NCBI GenBank assembly: GCA_018818785.1
Contig: JAHIRF010000005.1
Location: forward strand, 310,001-374,000
Source of the DNA: Thermoplasmatota archaeon
Lineage (GTDB): Archaea; Thermoplasmatota; Thermoplasmata; UBA10834
DNA: 64,000 nt
Direction: 5' to 3'
A program made the position numbers and the translations under genes. The notes beneath the pieces are model-generated. The model was not told where the DNA came from. It did not search any database and was given only the letters and a program-made list of their open reading frames with translations. This document shows positions 53,301-60,243 of the stretch, piece after piece (positions within the stretch are counted from its first letter, which is position 1; each line of letters begins with the position of its first letter).

Positions 53301-55140
53301 GAGATTCGATCGAGTCATCGGGGTCAATTGCGCTCCCGCTGAATACTACTGGAACGCCTTCATTCACAGTGACATCCTCACCTGCATAGACATCCATCGG
53401 ACCAGTATATTCGTTGAGCTCGATCGACAGGTAGAACCATGGTCCTGCAGGGGACATGTTGGGATTCTCATGCATATCTGGATAGTTGGTCCAGGTCATC
53501 TCGTCGTACGCCACCAGTGTGTACGGGTACCAGAGGACTACATACGGAGAATCGTGGTACAGAATATCCTGCATCTCGTACACGATATCCTGTCGGATCG
53601 CATCATCCGTCTCGGCCAACTGCTCTTCGTACAATTGATCATAATATGAGTTTGAGTAGAACGAATCGGACCAAGCGGTCCAATCGGTAGGAGATTCCGG
53701 TATCATATCCGTGGTCATAACGGATAGCGCGAAGCTGGGGTTAGCAGATCCTCCATATCCGAAGTCCCACCCCCAAATGAACAGGTCCAGACTGCAACTA
53801 AGCCAGTAGTTGTAGAGCATGCCCTCTGATATAGCGGTCACTGAGGTAGAGATGCCTATTGATGCTAGGCAGTCCGATATCAAGTTCGCTGCGGCAATAT
53901 CGGCGGTCTCATCGTTCCGGACATGAATAGTGAAATCCAATGGAACACCGCTCGTGACATTCTCCCTGATGCCGTCGCTATCGATGTCGATATATCCTGC
54001 CGCGTCCAACAGTGAGGCTGCAGCATCTAGGTCGAATGGCAACTCAGATTCATCCGGGATATCTAAGTGCCAATACTTCATCGTCTCAGGGAGCAGCGTC
54101 TCCCCTACTCCGGCATGACCGTCCAAGATCGCGTCCACCATATATGTCTGGTTCACGCACATGGCAATTGCTTGCCGCACTGACCTGTTCGTCGTCTCGA
54201 GGTTATCACTTGCCTTATAGAAGTTGGTCCTGATCTCCTCCGAGGCGCAGTTCACGCCAAGCTCAATGATACTCCCAGATTTGATGGACTGGCCTCCGAT
54301 CCCCGGAGTTGCGACGAGAGACTCCCAGTTCATGGCGGGAACATCATATGCTAGGTCTATCGAACCAGCCATGAGTGAATTGATAATTCCTTCCGGAGTT
54401 GAGAACATCTGGAAGAGTAATGTATCGAATTTTGCAGCTCCCAGATGATACATGGCCCAACTGGTCATGCGGACATAATTATTGTATACGAACTCATCCA
54501 GTATGAACGGTCCTGAGCCGATCGGGCCATCAGGGAAGTATGCTGAACTCAAGACATCGACATCGCTCAGGATACTGGGGGGCACGTTGCTCCATATATG
54601 CTCTGGTAGTATGGGGATCATCGAGTAAGGGAGGTCCGCCGTTGGAATGCTTGTGGTTATCTGCACGGTGTTGCTGTTCAGAGCGATGACCTCGGTCACA
54701 TCGGTCAAGAGTCTGATGTACAAGGAGCACTCAGCTGGGTTGGACAGGATCAAGTTGTAAGTGAATGCGACATCGTCCGCGTGAACCTGCTCACCGTCGT
54801 GCCAGTAGACGTCGTCGTCTATTACGAATGTCCAGACCAGCTCCGATTCGTCGCAATCCCATGACGATGCCAGCATGGGCGCAGGCATCATATCCGAATC
54901 GACCGATGTCAATGATTCGTACATCAGGGATAGTATGGTGTGGGAATTCCGCAAGACCGCCCTGAACGGATTCAACGTATCGACGCCACCAGTTGTTCCC
55001 ACGATGAACATCGCAGCGTCTGCGCCTTCCACGTCATCCGCGATGTATAGCAGGTAGGCAAATGGCGAAATCACCAATGCAACGATCAAAAGAGATACCT
55101 CTACGATTCTGAACTTTTCAGCGTTAGCGGGCCAACCCAT
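50395..55140 (-). CDS. Giant membrane-anchored family 5 solute-binding protein with PKD and Ig-like repeats
   Basis: The protein is 1581 aa. A signal or N-terminal helix (about 15-35) is followed by a family 5 extracellular solute-binding domain (about 45-560) with TLNPFRAVLRNSHTILSLMYESL, LVWTFVIDDDVYWHDG, HADDVAFTYNLI and late ILYHDSPYVVLWYPY motifs. A PKD domain follows (about 565-650), then about 400 residues I cannot assign, a second PKD (about 1085-1170), four repeats ending in FYSVDxxGNxE (OmpL47-like, about 1175-1530) and a C-terminal helix (about 1553-1574) with KMKTK. Family 5 proteins bind peptides, nickel or other solutes. No permease or ATPase gene is adjacent. Such a fusion of a transporter receptor and a surface protein is unusual. 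Confidence 0.85.
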   Translation of the reverse strand: MGWPANAEKFRIVEVSLLIVALVISPFAYLLYIADDVEGADAAMFIVGTTGGVDTLNPFRAVLRNSHTILSLMYESLTSVDSDMMPAPMLASSWDCDESELVWTFVIDDDVYWHDGEQVHADDVAFTYNLILSNPAECSLYIRLLTDVTEVIALNSNTVQITTSIPTADLPYSMIPILPEHIWSNVPPSILSDVDVLSSAYFPDGPIGSGPFILDEFVYNNYVRMTSWAMYHLGAAKFDTLLFQMFSTPEGIINSLMAGSIDLAYDVPAMNWESLVATPGIGGQSIKSGSIIELGVNCASEEIRTNFYKASDNLETTNRSVRQAIAMCVNQTYMVDAILDGHAGVGETLLPETMKYWHLDIPDESELPFDLDAAASLLDAAGYIDIDSDGIRENVTSGVPLDFTIHVRNDETADIAAANLISDCLASIGISTSVTAISEGMLYNYWLSCSLDLFIWGWDFGYGGSANPSFALSVMTTDMIPESPTDWTAWSDSFYSNSYYDQLYEEQLAETDDAIRQDIVYEMQDILYHDSPYVVLWYPYTLVAYDEMTWTNYPDMHENPNMSPAGPWFYLSIELNEYTGPMDVYAGEDVTVNEGVPVVFSGSAIDPDDSIESLNWTWSFDGPDGSYDMFGQSVVTCFYSDGNIDVTLTVTDKDDQSAFDSLVVTVLPGYGDERSMQYRWYDMFNVPFGEWYEKRSDEITWSDSYPYIYDWVDGFQEGNVWTYSNMRLDITGRNMPEINMIEKPLFVPNLGTTSGGNVTLDWYFTYGTDAELEILSPVAADNNDGWITIFDGEMILDQTAAMSVLGMPVDAWDDFASWWSAESESVRFAWWDYIDSEANDRLDIYCMYEYPLQVFMHQLTAERVGDTVVVNQQIVSWGFEALMARWLHDAWMDDSEYWFEDFSMHAEIGPESSNIDIDTVVDYAMYAFASSVGGDPCWVWEPVCQDYVPSSIQHPYSDYDAYEYEERLSLTPGSARYGEYVRYHNVPGAFNLSEGESLFFEWPAEEQLFLENAGTGVINEIYESMTCIYSEPMWTDFEDQIFVDPLTRTLAFVGPIDMWEWSNTQVAHSYLENEWDRVGLMPYGAPFVRFSMSSDILDQPPVAEVTVTPSSGNVSTIFEFDATGCTDDIDLASSLEVRWDWEGDGVWDVDWSTDKMVTHSYSTIGTYTVGLEVRDSSGSTDSASITVEVYDNQAPFTFVIWNGSEGLDGWYTGVVAVSLYAMDDFDPDPVTYCRVDGGEWYVYEFPIILLGDMVHHVEYYSVDCYSNSESSKSIEVMIDGTAPVTSCDLSGTWGHFNWYRSPVEVNLSAYDGLSGVAGMFYSLDGDAAQEYSAPFTVEGEGLHTIEFYSVDIAGNIEDAQEISFGIDAEAPHTEFSKNGTQGGRGWYVSPVTVSFTGVDNASDVYMTFIRIDSEEWSTYSSEIILGDGVHLLEYYSVDFSGNVEPVKSIVVKVDTDEPVVTPDRASGFRSTSNMIDITWTCSDEMSGPCIILCQLNSGDPITAMIDGITLTDLADGEHELVITLYDEANNSQTTTIMFSIETSVFSLNGPVGPWAVIGAVAGIVAVIGAAGYLFVRKMKTK

Positions 55141-55293
55141 GCCTACTTCCTCCCGAACACCCGATCCGATAGATACCGGATGCAGTCAATATACATGATA
55201 AAACGCTATATTAATGTTGAGTCAGACAACCACATAGACTCATGAGCAAGGTCTAATGTATGCGCAATCCATTCTGTAATCTGGTGGGATTCG

Positions 55294-56286
55294 GTGCTCT
55301 GTCCGAACTGTGGGAAGGAGAATCTGTATGATTCGTTGTATTGCATGACTTGCGGATCTGCGATACGACAAGTCAAATCGATCACGAGCAATGAACTCTC
55401 GAAGCCAAGAGAGGCGATCAAGGATGCGATAAGCCAACGGACAGCTTCCGACAAAATCCTGCCACCTTGGATCGTCATGATCCCATTCATGATATCGATA
55501 ATGGGTGGAACAGTCATCTTTGCCGTCGCGCTAAGCAAGGCGTTCGAATACTTCTCTGAGAATAACGAGATCGTGGACGATTATGATTTCATAGCCGGTT
55601 CCGAATGGATACTCATACTCGCACTTGCGATCTCTGCCATATTCTACTTCTCATATGGATTGATCACATACCAATTGATAGACAGGATGAACAAGCACAG
55701 CGCTAGGGAGATCAGTCTGAGGTTGTCGGTCTCTTCCTATATCGAGACGCTCACCAGTTCGTCCGCTCAAGGAGGCAGGAGCGAGTTGGGTTGGAGTTGG
55801 CTAGGGGACCAAAGCTTCCTATCATCCGACAATGTGAAGCGAAGGTCTCCGACCCTATGGATGGTAATCATCGCCTCACCGATCATAGGGTCGATCTTGC
55901 AGGCACTCCTCTACTTTGCATATGACTACGATACCATGTCCAGATATTCGCTACTCGTAACCGCGATGTTGCTGATAATCGGAGTGTTCATGCTGTATCT
56001 GTTCAACTCCCTTATGAAAGAAATTCACGAGCACGACCGTAGATGGATCGAGTTCACTAGGGATGTGAAGGTATCATTGGCAAGGGCGGGGTTCACCGCT
56101 GGCACGTTGCCCGATCACTCCCTGCTCGAGAAGCGTTCATTCGCGCTGTACTTCGTCCTATCATTTGTCACCATGGGATTGTTCATGATATACTGGTGGT
56201 ACATAATTCTGAAGGACCCGAACGATCACTTCAAGAAGCAATGGGAGTTCGAGGACGGGCTGATGGAATTCATATCTCCGAGATAG
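55294..56286 (+). CDS. Zinc-ribbon membrane protein with C-terminal DUF4234-like segment
   Basis: This 330-aa protein has an N-terminal zinc ribbon (LCPNCGKENLYDSLYCMTCG, residues 2-21), a linker, a helix pair at about 65-85 and 110-130, a central charged part, and further helices near 190-240. The C-terminal part has the DUF4234-like pattern FVTMGLFMIYWWYIILKDPN. The ribbon should lie in the cytoplasm. Such zinc-ribbon membrane proteins are frequent in archaea, with unknown roles. The GTG at 55294 begins two residues before the first Cys pair. It is divergent from the giant solute-binding gene. Confidence 0.75.
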   Translation: MLCPNCGKENLYDSLYCMTCGSAIRQVKSITSNELSKPREAIKDAISQRTASDKILPPWIVMIPFMISIMGGTVIFAVALSKAFEYFSENNEIVDDYDFIAGSEWILILALAISAIFYFSYGLITYQLIDRMNKHSAREISLRLSVSSYIETLTSSSAQGGRSELGWSWLGDQSFLSSDNVKRRSPTLWMVIIASPIIGSILQALLYFAYDYDTMSRYSLLVTAMLLIIGVFMLYLFNSLMKEIHEHDRRWIEFTRDVKVSLARAGFTAGTLPDHSLLEKRSFALYFVLSFVTMGLFMIYWWYIILKDPNDHFKKQWEFEDGLMEFISPR

Positions 56287-56310
56287 CCAAAGGCTCGTTG
56301 ATGAGCACGC

Positions 56311-57216
56311 CTACGGCTTCTCTGCGATTATCCTGTAGCTCGCGATCATGTTGGATAGGTCGGTCCCTTGGGAGACTTTGATGATGTTATTGTCAGGAGG
56401 TGCGAGGGAGAGCGATGTCTGGACATCCGGGACGTAGGCCCTCATCTGTTCGTAGGTGTAGATGACCTTGTCTTGGACCTTGATGTTGACGAAGCCCGCG
56501 AGCTTCATCCCACCGATATAATCCTCCTCAGATACCGCTCCGCTGACGCAGCTCGACCATGCAGCGAGGTTGGTCTTGAGTTCATCTGGAAGCTCGCGCA
56601 ACAGGATTATATCGGATACGGCAAGCCGTCCACCTGGTTTGAGTATCCTGAACGCCTCGTTGAATACCTGCTGCTTGAACGGTGATAGATTTATTACGCA
56701 ATTGCTTATCACGACATCCGCGCTCGAATCCTGGAGTGGGATGTGTTCGATCTCTCCCAGCCTGAATTCGACATTATCGAACCCGTTCTCCTTTGCGGTC
56801 CTGCGGGCTCTTACGATCATCTCTGGTGTCGCGTCGATCCCTATCGCCCTTCCTGTCGGACCGACCTTCTTGGCCGACAGGAACACGTCGATGCCTCCAC
56901 CGCTGCCGAGGTCGACCACGGTCATGCCGGACTTGAGGTCTGCGATCGCGGTCGGGTTGCCGCATCCGGCGCTCACCGCAGCCGCATCGGATGGAAGTGA
57001 TGCGACATCTGAATCCGAATAGATGGTCGAGCAACCGCACATCGTGTTCACCTTCGGACCGCAGCATGAGGTCTCCTGCTCTGCCAATGCCCGGTATCTC
57101 TTCCTCACCGCTTCTCGTATCTGCGATTCCTCGACATCTTCGGACTTCACTCTCTTCTCGTGATCGTTGGACAAAGGAGACACCTCGGTGATTACCATAC
57201 ACACTAGCTCGTTCAT
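56311..57216 (-). CDS. arsM: Arsenite methyltransferase
   Basis: This SAM-dependent methyltransferase of about 301 aa has motif I in VDLGSGGGIDVFLSA (residues 101-115) and later SDIILLRELP. The cysteines needed for arsenic are present: the pair C51/C52 with C60 and C62 in the N-terminal part, C173 in SNCVINL and C223 in WSSCVSGAV. The enzyme methylates As(III) and needs thiols, commonly reduced by thioredoxin or glutaredoxin. The start is taken at ATG 57216, with GGAAGGA about 8 nt upstream; frames from GTG 57267 or ATG 57264 are also open. A perfect palindrome and a divergent thioredoxin-fold gene lie just upstream. Confidence 0.9.
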   Translation of the reverse strand: MNELVCMVITEVSPLSNDHEKRVKSEDVEESQIREAVRKRYRALAEQETSCCGPKVNTMCGCSTIYSDSDVASLPSDAAAVSAGCGNPTAIADLKSGMTVVDLGSGGGIDVFLSAKKVGPTGRAIGIDATPEMIVRARRTAKENGFDNVEFRLGEIEHIPLQDSSADVVISNCVINLSPFKQQVFNEAFRILKPGGRLAVSDIILLRELPDELKTNLAAWSSCVSGAVSEEDYIGGMKLAGFVNIKVQDKVIYTYEQMRAYVPDVQTSLSLAPPDNNIIKVSQGTDLSNMIASYRIIAEKP

Positions 57217-57266
57217 CCGATATATTCCTTCCATATGCGCGATCGTGAGCCAAACCAACCCCATCA

Positions 57267-57286
57267 CGTACTACTCTCGTAGTACG
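57267..57286. promoter_or_regulatory. Perfect 8-bp palindrome upstream of arsM
   Basis: CGTACTAC-TCTC-GTAGTACG is an inverted repeat of two perfect 8-base arms with a 4-base spacer. It is about 10 nt downstream of the expected arsM start site (TATA at about 57317-57326). This location suits a repressor such as an ArsR-type regulator, though no such gene is in the window. Confidence 0.6.
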
Positions 57287-57310
57287 ATTATCGTAACAGT
57301 GCTCCGTTTC

Positions 57311-57339
57311 TCAACAATTAAATATACTCATAATGTTGA
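57311..57339. promoter_or_regulatory. Divergent TATA element flanked by an inverted repeat
   Basis: ATTAAATATA (57317-57326) can serve as TATA for both arsM and the thioredoxin-fold gene. TCAACA (57311-57316) and TGTTGA (57334-57339) form an exact inverted repeat around it. Confidence 0.4.
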
Positions 57340-57396
57340 ATAAGGACGTGTGGGTCGAAAGAATCTGGTACGATCAGAGTAAGCTGGAGAAATGGT

Positions 57397-58047
57397 ATGA
57401 TGGGTGCATCATCAGGGAAGATAGTCCGAATCGAAATGAAAGACGAAGTCACAATACGCCTGTTCGTGGAAGAGGGCCCGAAGATAACAAATGAATTGAC
57501 CGATCTGGCAAATTCTATGGCCGAGTCGAATGATAAGCTCAAGGTCGACATCGAGTACGTCGACCGTGGCAGGAATGAACTGCTCAAACAATACCACATC
57601 GAGCATTGGCCTTGCATTGTGCTTGAGAAGGATGGCGTCTCCAGGATCAGGTATTATGGAGTGCCTTCCGGCTACGAGCTCGTGGCCATGAAGGATGCGA
57701 TACACGAACTATCGACATCGAGACCTCGTCTATCCAACATGTCGCTCGAATCGCTGTCGAAGATAAGGCGAAAGGCGAGTGTGAAGGTGTTCGTCCTGAC
57801 GACCTGTCCTTTCTGTCCGAGCGTCGCGAGGCATGCATACAGGGCGGCGATCGTATCCGAGAACGTCACCACGGAGATCATAGACTTCTCCATGTTCCAG
57901 GACCTTGCGCTGAGACACTCGGTCATGGGCGTGCCGAAGATGATCCTGAACGATAACATAGACGTCACCGGCGTGGTCGATGAAGTGGATTTCTTCAAGC
58001 GATTGAGGGACGCGGACATGTCCCTCTTGGACGGTATGTATCAGTGA
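57397..58047 (+). CDS. Two-domain thioredoxin/glutaredoxin-like protein (PDO-like)
   Basis: This 216-aa protein has two thioredoxin folds in tandem, as in archaeal protein disulfide oxidoreductases. The first (about 7-110) lacks a CxxC (IRLFVEEGPKITNEL at that place). The second (about 125-210) has the active site LTTCPFCPSVARH and the cis-proline loop VMGVPKMILN. It may reduce disulfides or supply electrons to enzymes. Its divergent neighbour is ArsM, which needs such reductants. GGAGA at 57385-57389 precedes the ATG. The loss of the first CxxC differs from the typical PDO with two active sites. Confidence 0.85.
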   Translation: MMGASSGKIVRIEMKDEVTIRLFVEEGPKITNELTDLANSMAESNDKLKVDIEYVDRGRNELLKQYHIEHWPCIVLEKDGVSRIRYYGVPSGYELVAMKDAIHELSTSRPRLSNMSLESLSKIRRKASVKVFVLTTCPFCPSVARHAYRAAIVSENVTTEIIDFSMFQDLALRHSVMGVPKMILNDNIDVTGVVDEVDFFKRLRDADMSLLDGMYQ

Positions 58048-58079
58048 TGATCTGATCGTTCATCCATCGATACGACCGC

Positions 58080-58949
58080 TCACCATTCTCTGATCGACAA
58101 GGTGTATGTGACGGTGTCGCCCGAGATGCTGTCCACCTTCTCGATCTCCACCATCTTCCCCGTCGCCCTTGCAGCGGCTGTCAGGATGCACGAACATCCG
58201 AAGCAGGGCATCTGCCTGCAAGTGTCCGGCCGTTCCTTCCTTATCGCCGTGCATTGCTCCAGCAAGCCCGAGTACTCCACCCTGAGGACCGTCTTGCCGT
58301 CGCGCTCCTTGAAATGGAAGTCCCCCATGAGGCCATAGCCGTGCTTCAGTATCTGTAGGTACCCTTCCGTCGCTTCCAACCCCGCATCGACGAACCGGAC
58401 ATCCAGCTTCTGCTCGATGTCGTCGAGGAGTGCCTTCCCGAGAGGCTCCACGAGAAGTCCTGGGGACGACCCGTCCTTTCCCAGCAGCAACGTGAGATCG
58501 TCGGAAGCAACCACCGGAGGCGAGGCTGGTCCCGTCGTCGCTGGCACCAGGACCCTCTCCGATGAGAGGCCGTGCTTGGCCGGAAGGAAGGTGGCGTTTC
58601 CTGGCAAAGAAAGTGCAGAGACCACGTCGCCTGAGACCCTGGCAGTCGAGCGCATCTGCGACTCTGGGACCGACGAACTCATGTTCCTCTCCGTCAACAC
58701 GATCGCGGAGAAAAGCCCCAGGAAGATCGCGCCCGTGGAGCACAGGAGGAATATGTTGCGTTCGTCCTGCAGCTGCGTCACGCGTTCCTGCACTGCAGGG
58801 TCCGTCGTCTCCCCAATGGAACTGATATCGAACTGCGCGGACAACGCGATGAAAAGGAGGAATGCGCCGATGATGACCATCGCGGCGCCGACCATGTGTG
58901 GAGGCGTGACCACTACGGACCGCCCCATCATTTTCAGCCTGAGCTGCAT
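58080..58949 (-). CDS. Membrane protein with a cysteine-rich C-terminal domain
   Basis: This protein is about 289 aa. Two N-terminal membrane helices (HMVGAAMVIIGAFLLFIALS and IFLLCSTGAIFLGLFSAIVL) with a short loop between are followed by a soluble region of about 190 residues. It ends in an alpha/beta domain with five cysteines, CTAIRKERPDTCRQMPCFGC and SC, in a pattern possibly for metal or an Fe-S cluster. I do not recognise the family. The ATG at 58949 starts just before the first helix; an open frame to 59048 exists but starts inside nothing convincing. It is third in a DUF4129-DUF4350 operon. Confidence 0.65.
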   Translation of the reverse strand: MQLRLKMMGRSVVVTPPHMVGAAMVIIGAFLLFIALSAQFDISSIGETTDPAVQERVTQLQDERNIFLLCSTGAIFLGLFSAIVLTERNMSSSVPESQMRSTARVSGDVVSALSLPGNATFLPAKHGLSSERVLVPATTGPASPPVVASDDLTLLLGKDGSSPGLLVEPLGKALLDDIEQKLDVRFVDAGLEATEGYLQILKHGYGLMGDFHFKERDGKTVLRVEYSGLLEQCTAIRKERPDTCRQMPCFGCSCILTAAARATGKMVEIEKVDSISGDTVTYTLSIREW

Positions 58950-59025
58950 GGTAACCTGTGCAGAGAAGAGCGTACTATGATTTGTAAGTATGCAGGATGG
59001 ACATGCGGCTCGAGGACATGGATTC

Positions 59026-60243
59026 TCACTCGGAATCGGATTTCGCATGATCGATAAGTGTTGTCTTCTCCGTCAATTTGCCGAGGAATTCGTTGTGCCG
59101 ATTCCTTTCCCGGAGGGCGTGCCTGAGGAGTCCGACCTTCCATTCCGGATGGAGCTCCATCATCTTTGCCAGGAGCTCCTCGACTGTTTCCGGAGCGACG
59201 GGCTCAGGTTCTATGGCATTGCGGCCTAGCAGTCGCAGTATTCTTCCCCATATGCGTCTCATGCCCTGTACGACTGTCCCGACAAGACGGCCTATGTAGT
59301 CCGTGGTGACCCACACGAGAAGCACGAATGCCACGATCAGTACGTGGAACTTGTCCGAGTCCGATATCTCGGCCGTTAACTGCGTAGTCGCGGTTATCGG
59401 GTCGAAGTAGTCGCGGTGGCTCTCATCGAAATAGACGGCCAACCTCAAGCTGCAGATGTCGGTCACGAGGTTATCCGCGAACACCCCGTTGTCCAGCTGG
59501 TCTATCATCCCGTTGATGAGTATGCTCGGGTCGGATAGAAGCAGTATGCTGCCCGAGCCCATGCGTTCCCGTACTATCAGCGGGAACGGTCCCTGCGGCT
59601 CCCCCAGGTCCCTCGTTCTGTCACCATCGGAGTCGAGCCAGCTGGCCACGCTGGATTCCGCGATGACGGTGGTCCCGGATCCCGATACGGAGATCGAGGT
59701 CGGGTAGTTCATCAAGAGTCGGCTCACGTTGGCCGTGAGTGGATCTTCTTTCAGATCGAAGCATACGGAGAACTCCGGACTACGGTCGAATGACAGGTCC
59801 ATCATGAGTTTCCCCGAGAACCTGGAGCTGGCCCCCATGCCTACCAGCAGGCCGTTCCCCGTGCCGAAGTCGTCGGCGAGGACCAGGAGACCTCCGGCCT
59901 TCACGAAGGCGCCGACCAATCCGCTCTCGGCGGTAGTGAATGATTTGGTCGGACCGAGGATCATGAGGACATCCGTTGTAGGGTCGAGGTCCATCTCGAA
60001 GAGGTCGGAGTTGATGATGGTGAGGTCGGTGCCCGTGGCCTCGACGGTGAGCGCAGGAGCGAACCTTCCTAGTTGGTAGGTCGCAACCGCGATGTTGCTC
60101 GCGCCGTTCCAGCTGGTGTTGTATATGGAGAAGTCGTTCGTCGATGAGAATATCGGGGTGGCCATTGTGACCGCGAACAACGCGACCACGAGGAGCAGCA
60201 CCGCCACGGAGACGTAGGCGCGCTTGACCCTACTACCCTGCAT
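59026..60243 (-). CDS. DUF4350-type membrane protein (GldG-like)
   Basis: This protein is about 405 aa. An N-terminal membrane helix (about 10-30, AYVSVAVLLLVVALFAVTM) leads to an outward DUF4350-like domain (about 35-290): VLMILGPTKSFTTAESGLVGAF, KAGGLLVLADDFGTGNGLL, VVIAES-type strands and GSILLLSDPSILINGMID. A second helix (about 310-330) is followed by a soluble basic C-terminal region (about 340-405). The family partners DUF4129 proteins and MoxR ATPases. The ATG at 60243 has GGAGGTGGGG upstream and overlaps the DUF4129 gene by 11 nt, so the two genes are coupled. Confidence 0.82.
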   Translation of the reverse strand: MQGSRVKRAYVSVAVLLLVVALFAVTMATPIFSSTNDFSIYNTSWNGASNIAVATYQLGRFAPALTVEATGTDLTIINSDLFEMDLDPTTDVLMILGPTKSFTTAESGLVGAFVKAGGLLVLADDFGTGNGLLVGMGASSRFSGKLMMDLSFDRSPEFSVCFDLKEDPLTANVSRLLMNYPTSISVSGSGTTVIAESSVASWLDSDGDRTRDLGEPQGPFPLIVRERMGSGSILLLSDPSILINGMIDQLDNGVFADNLVTDICSLRLAVYFDESHRDYFDPITATTQLTAEISDSDKFHVLIVAFVLLVWVTTDYIGRLVGTVVQGMRRIWGRILRLLGRNAIEPEPVAPETVEELLAKMMELHPEWKVGLLRHALRERNRHNEFLGKLTEKTTLIDHAKSDSE

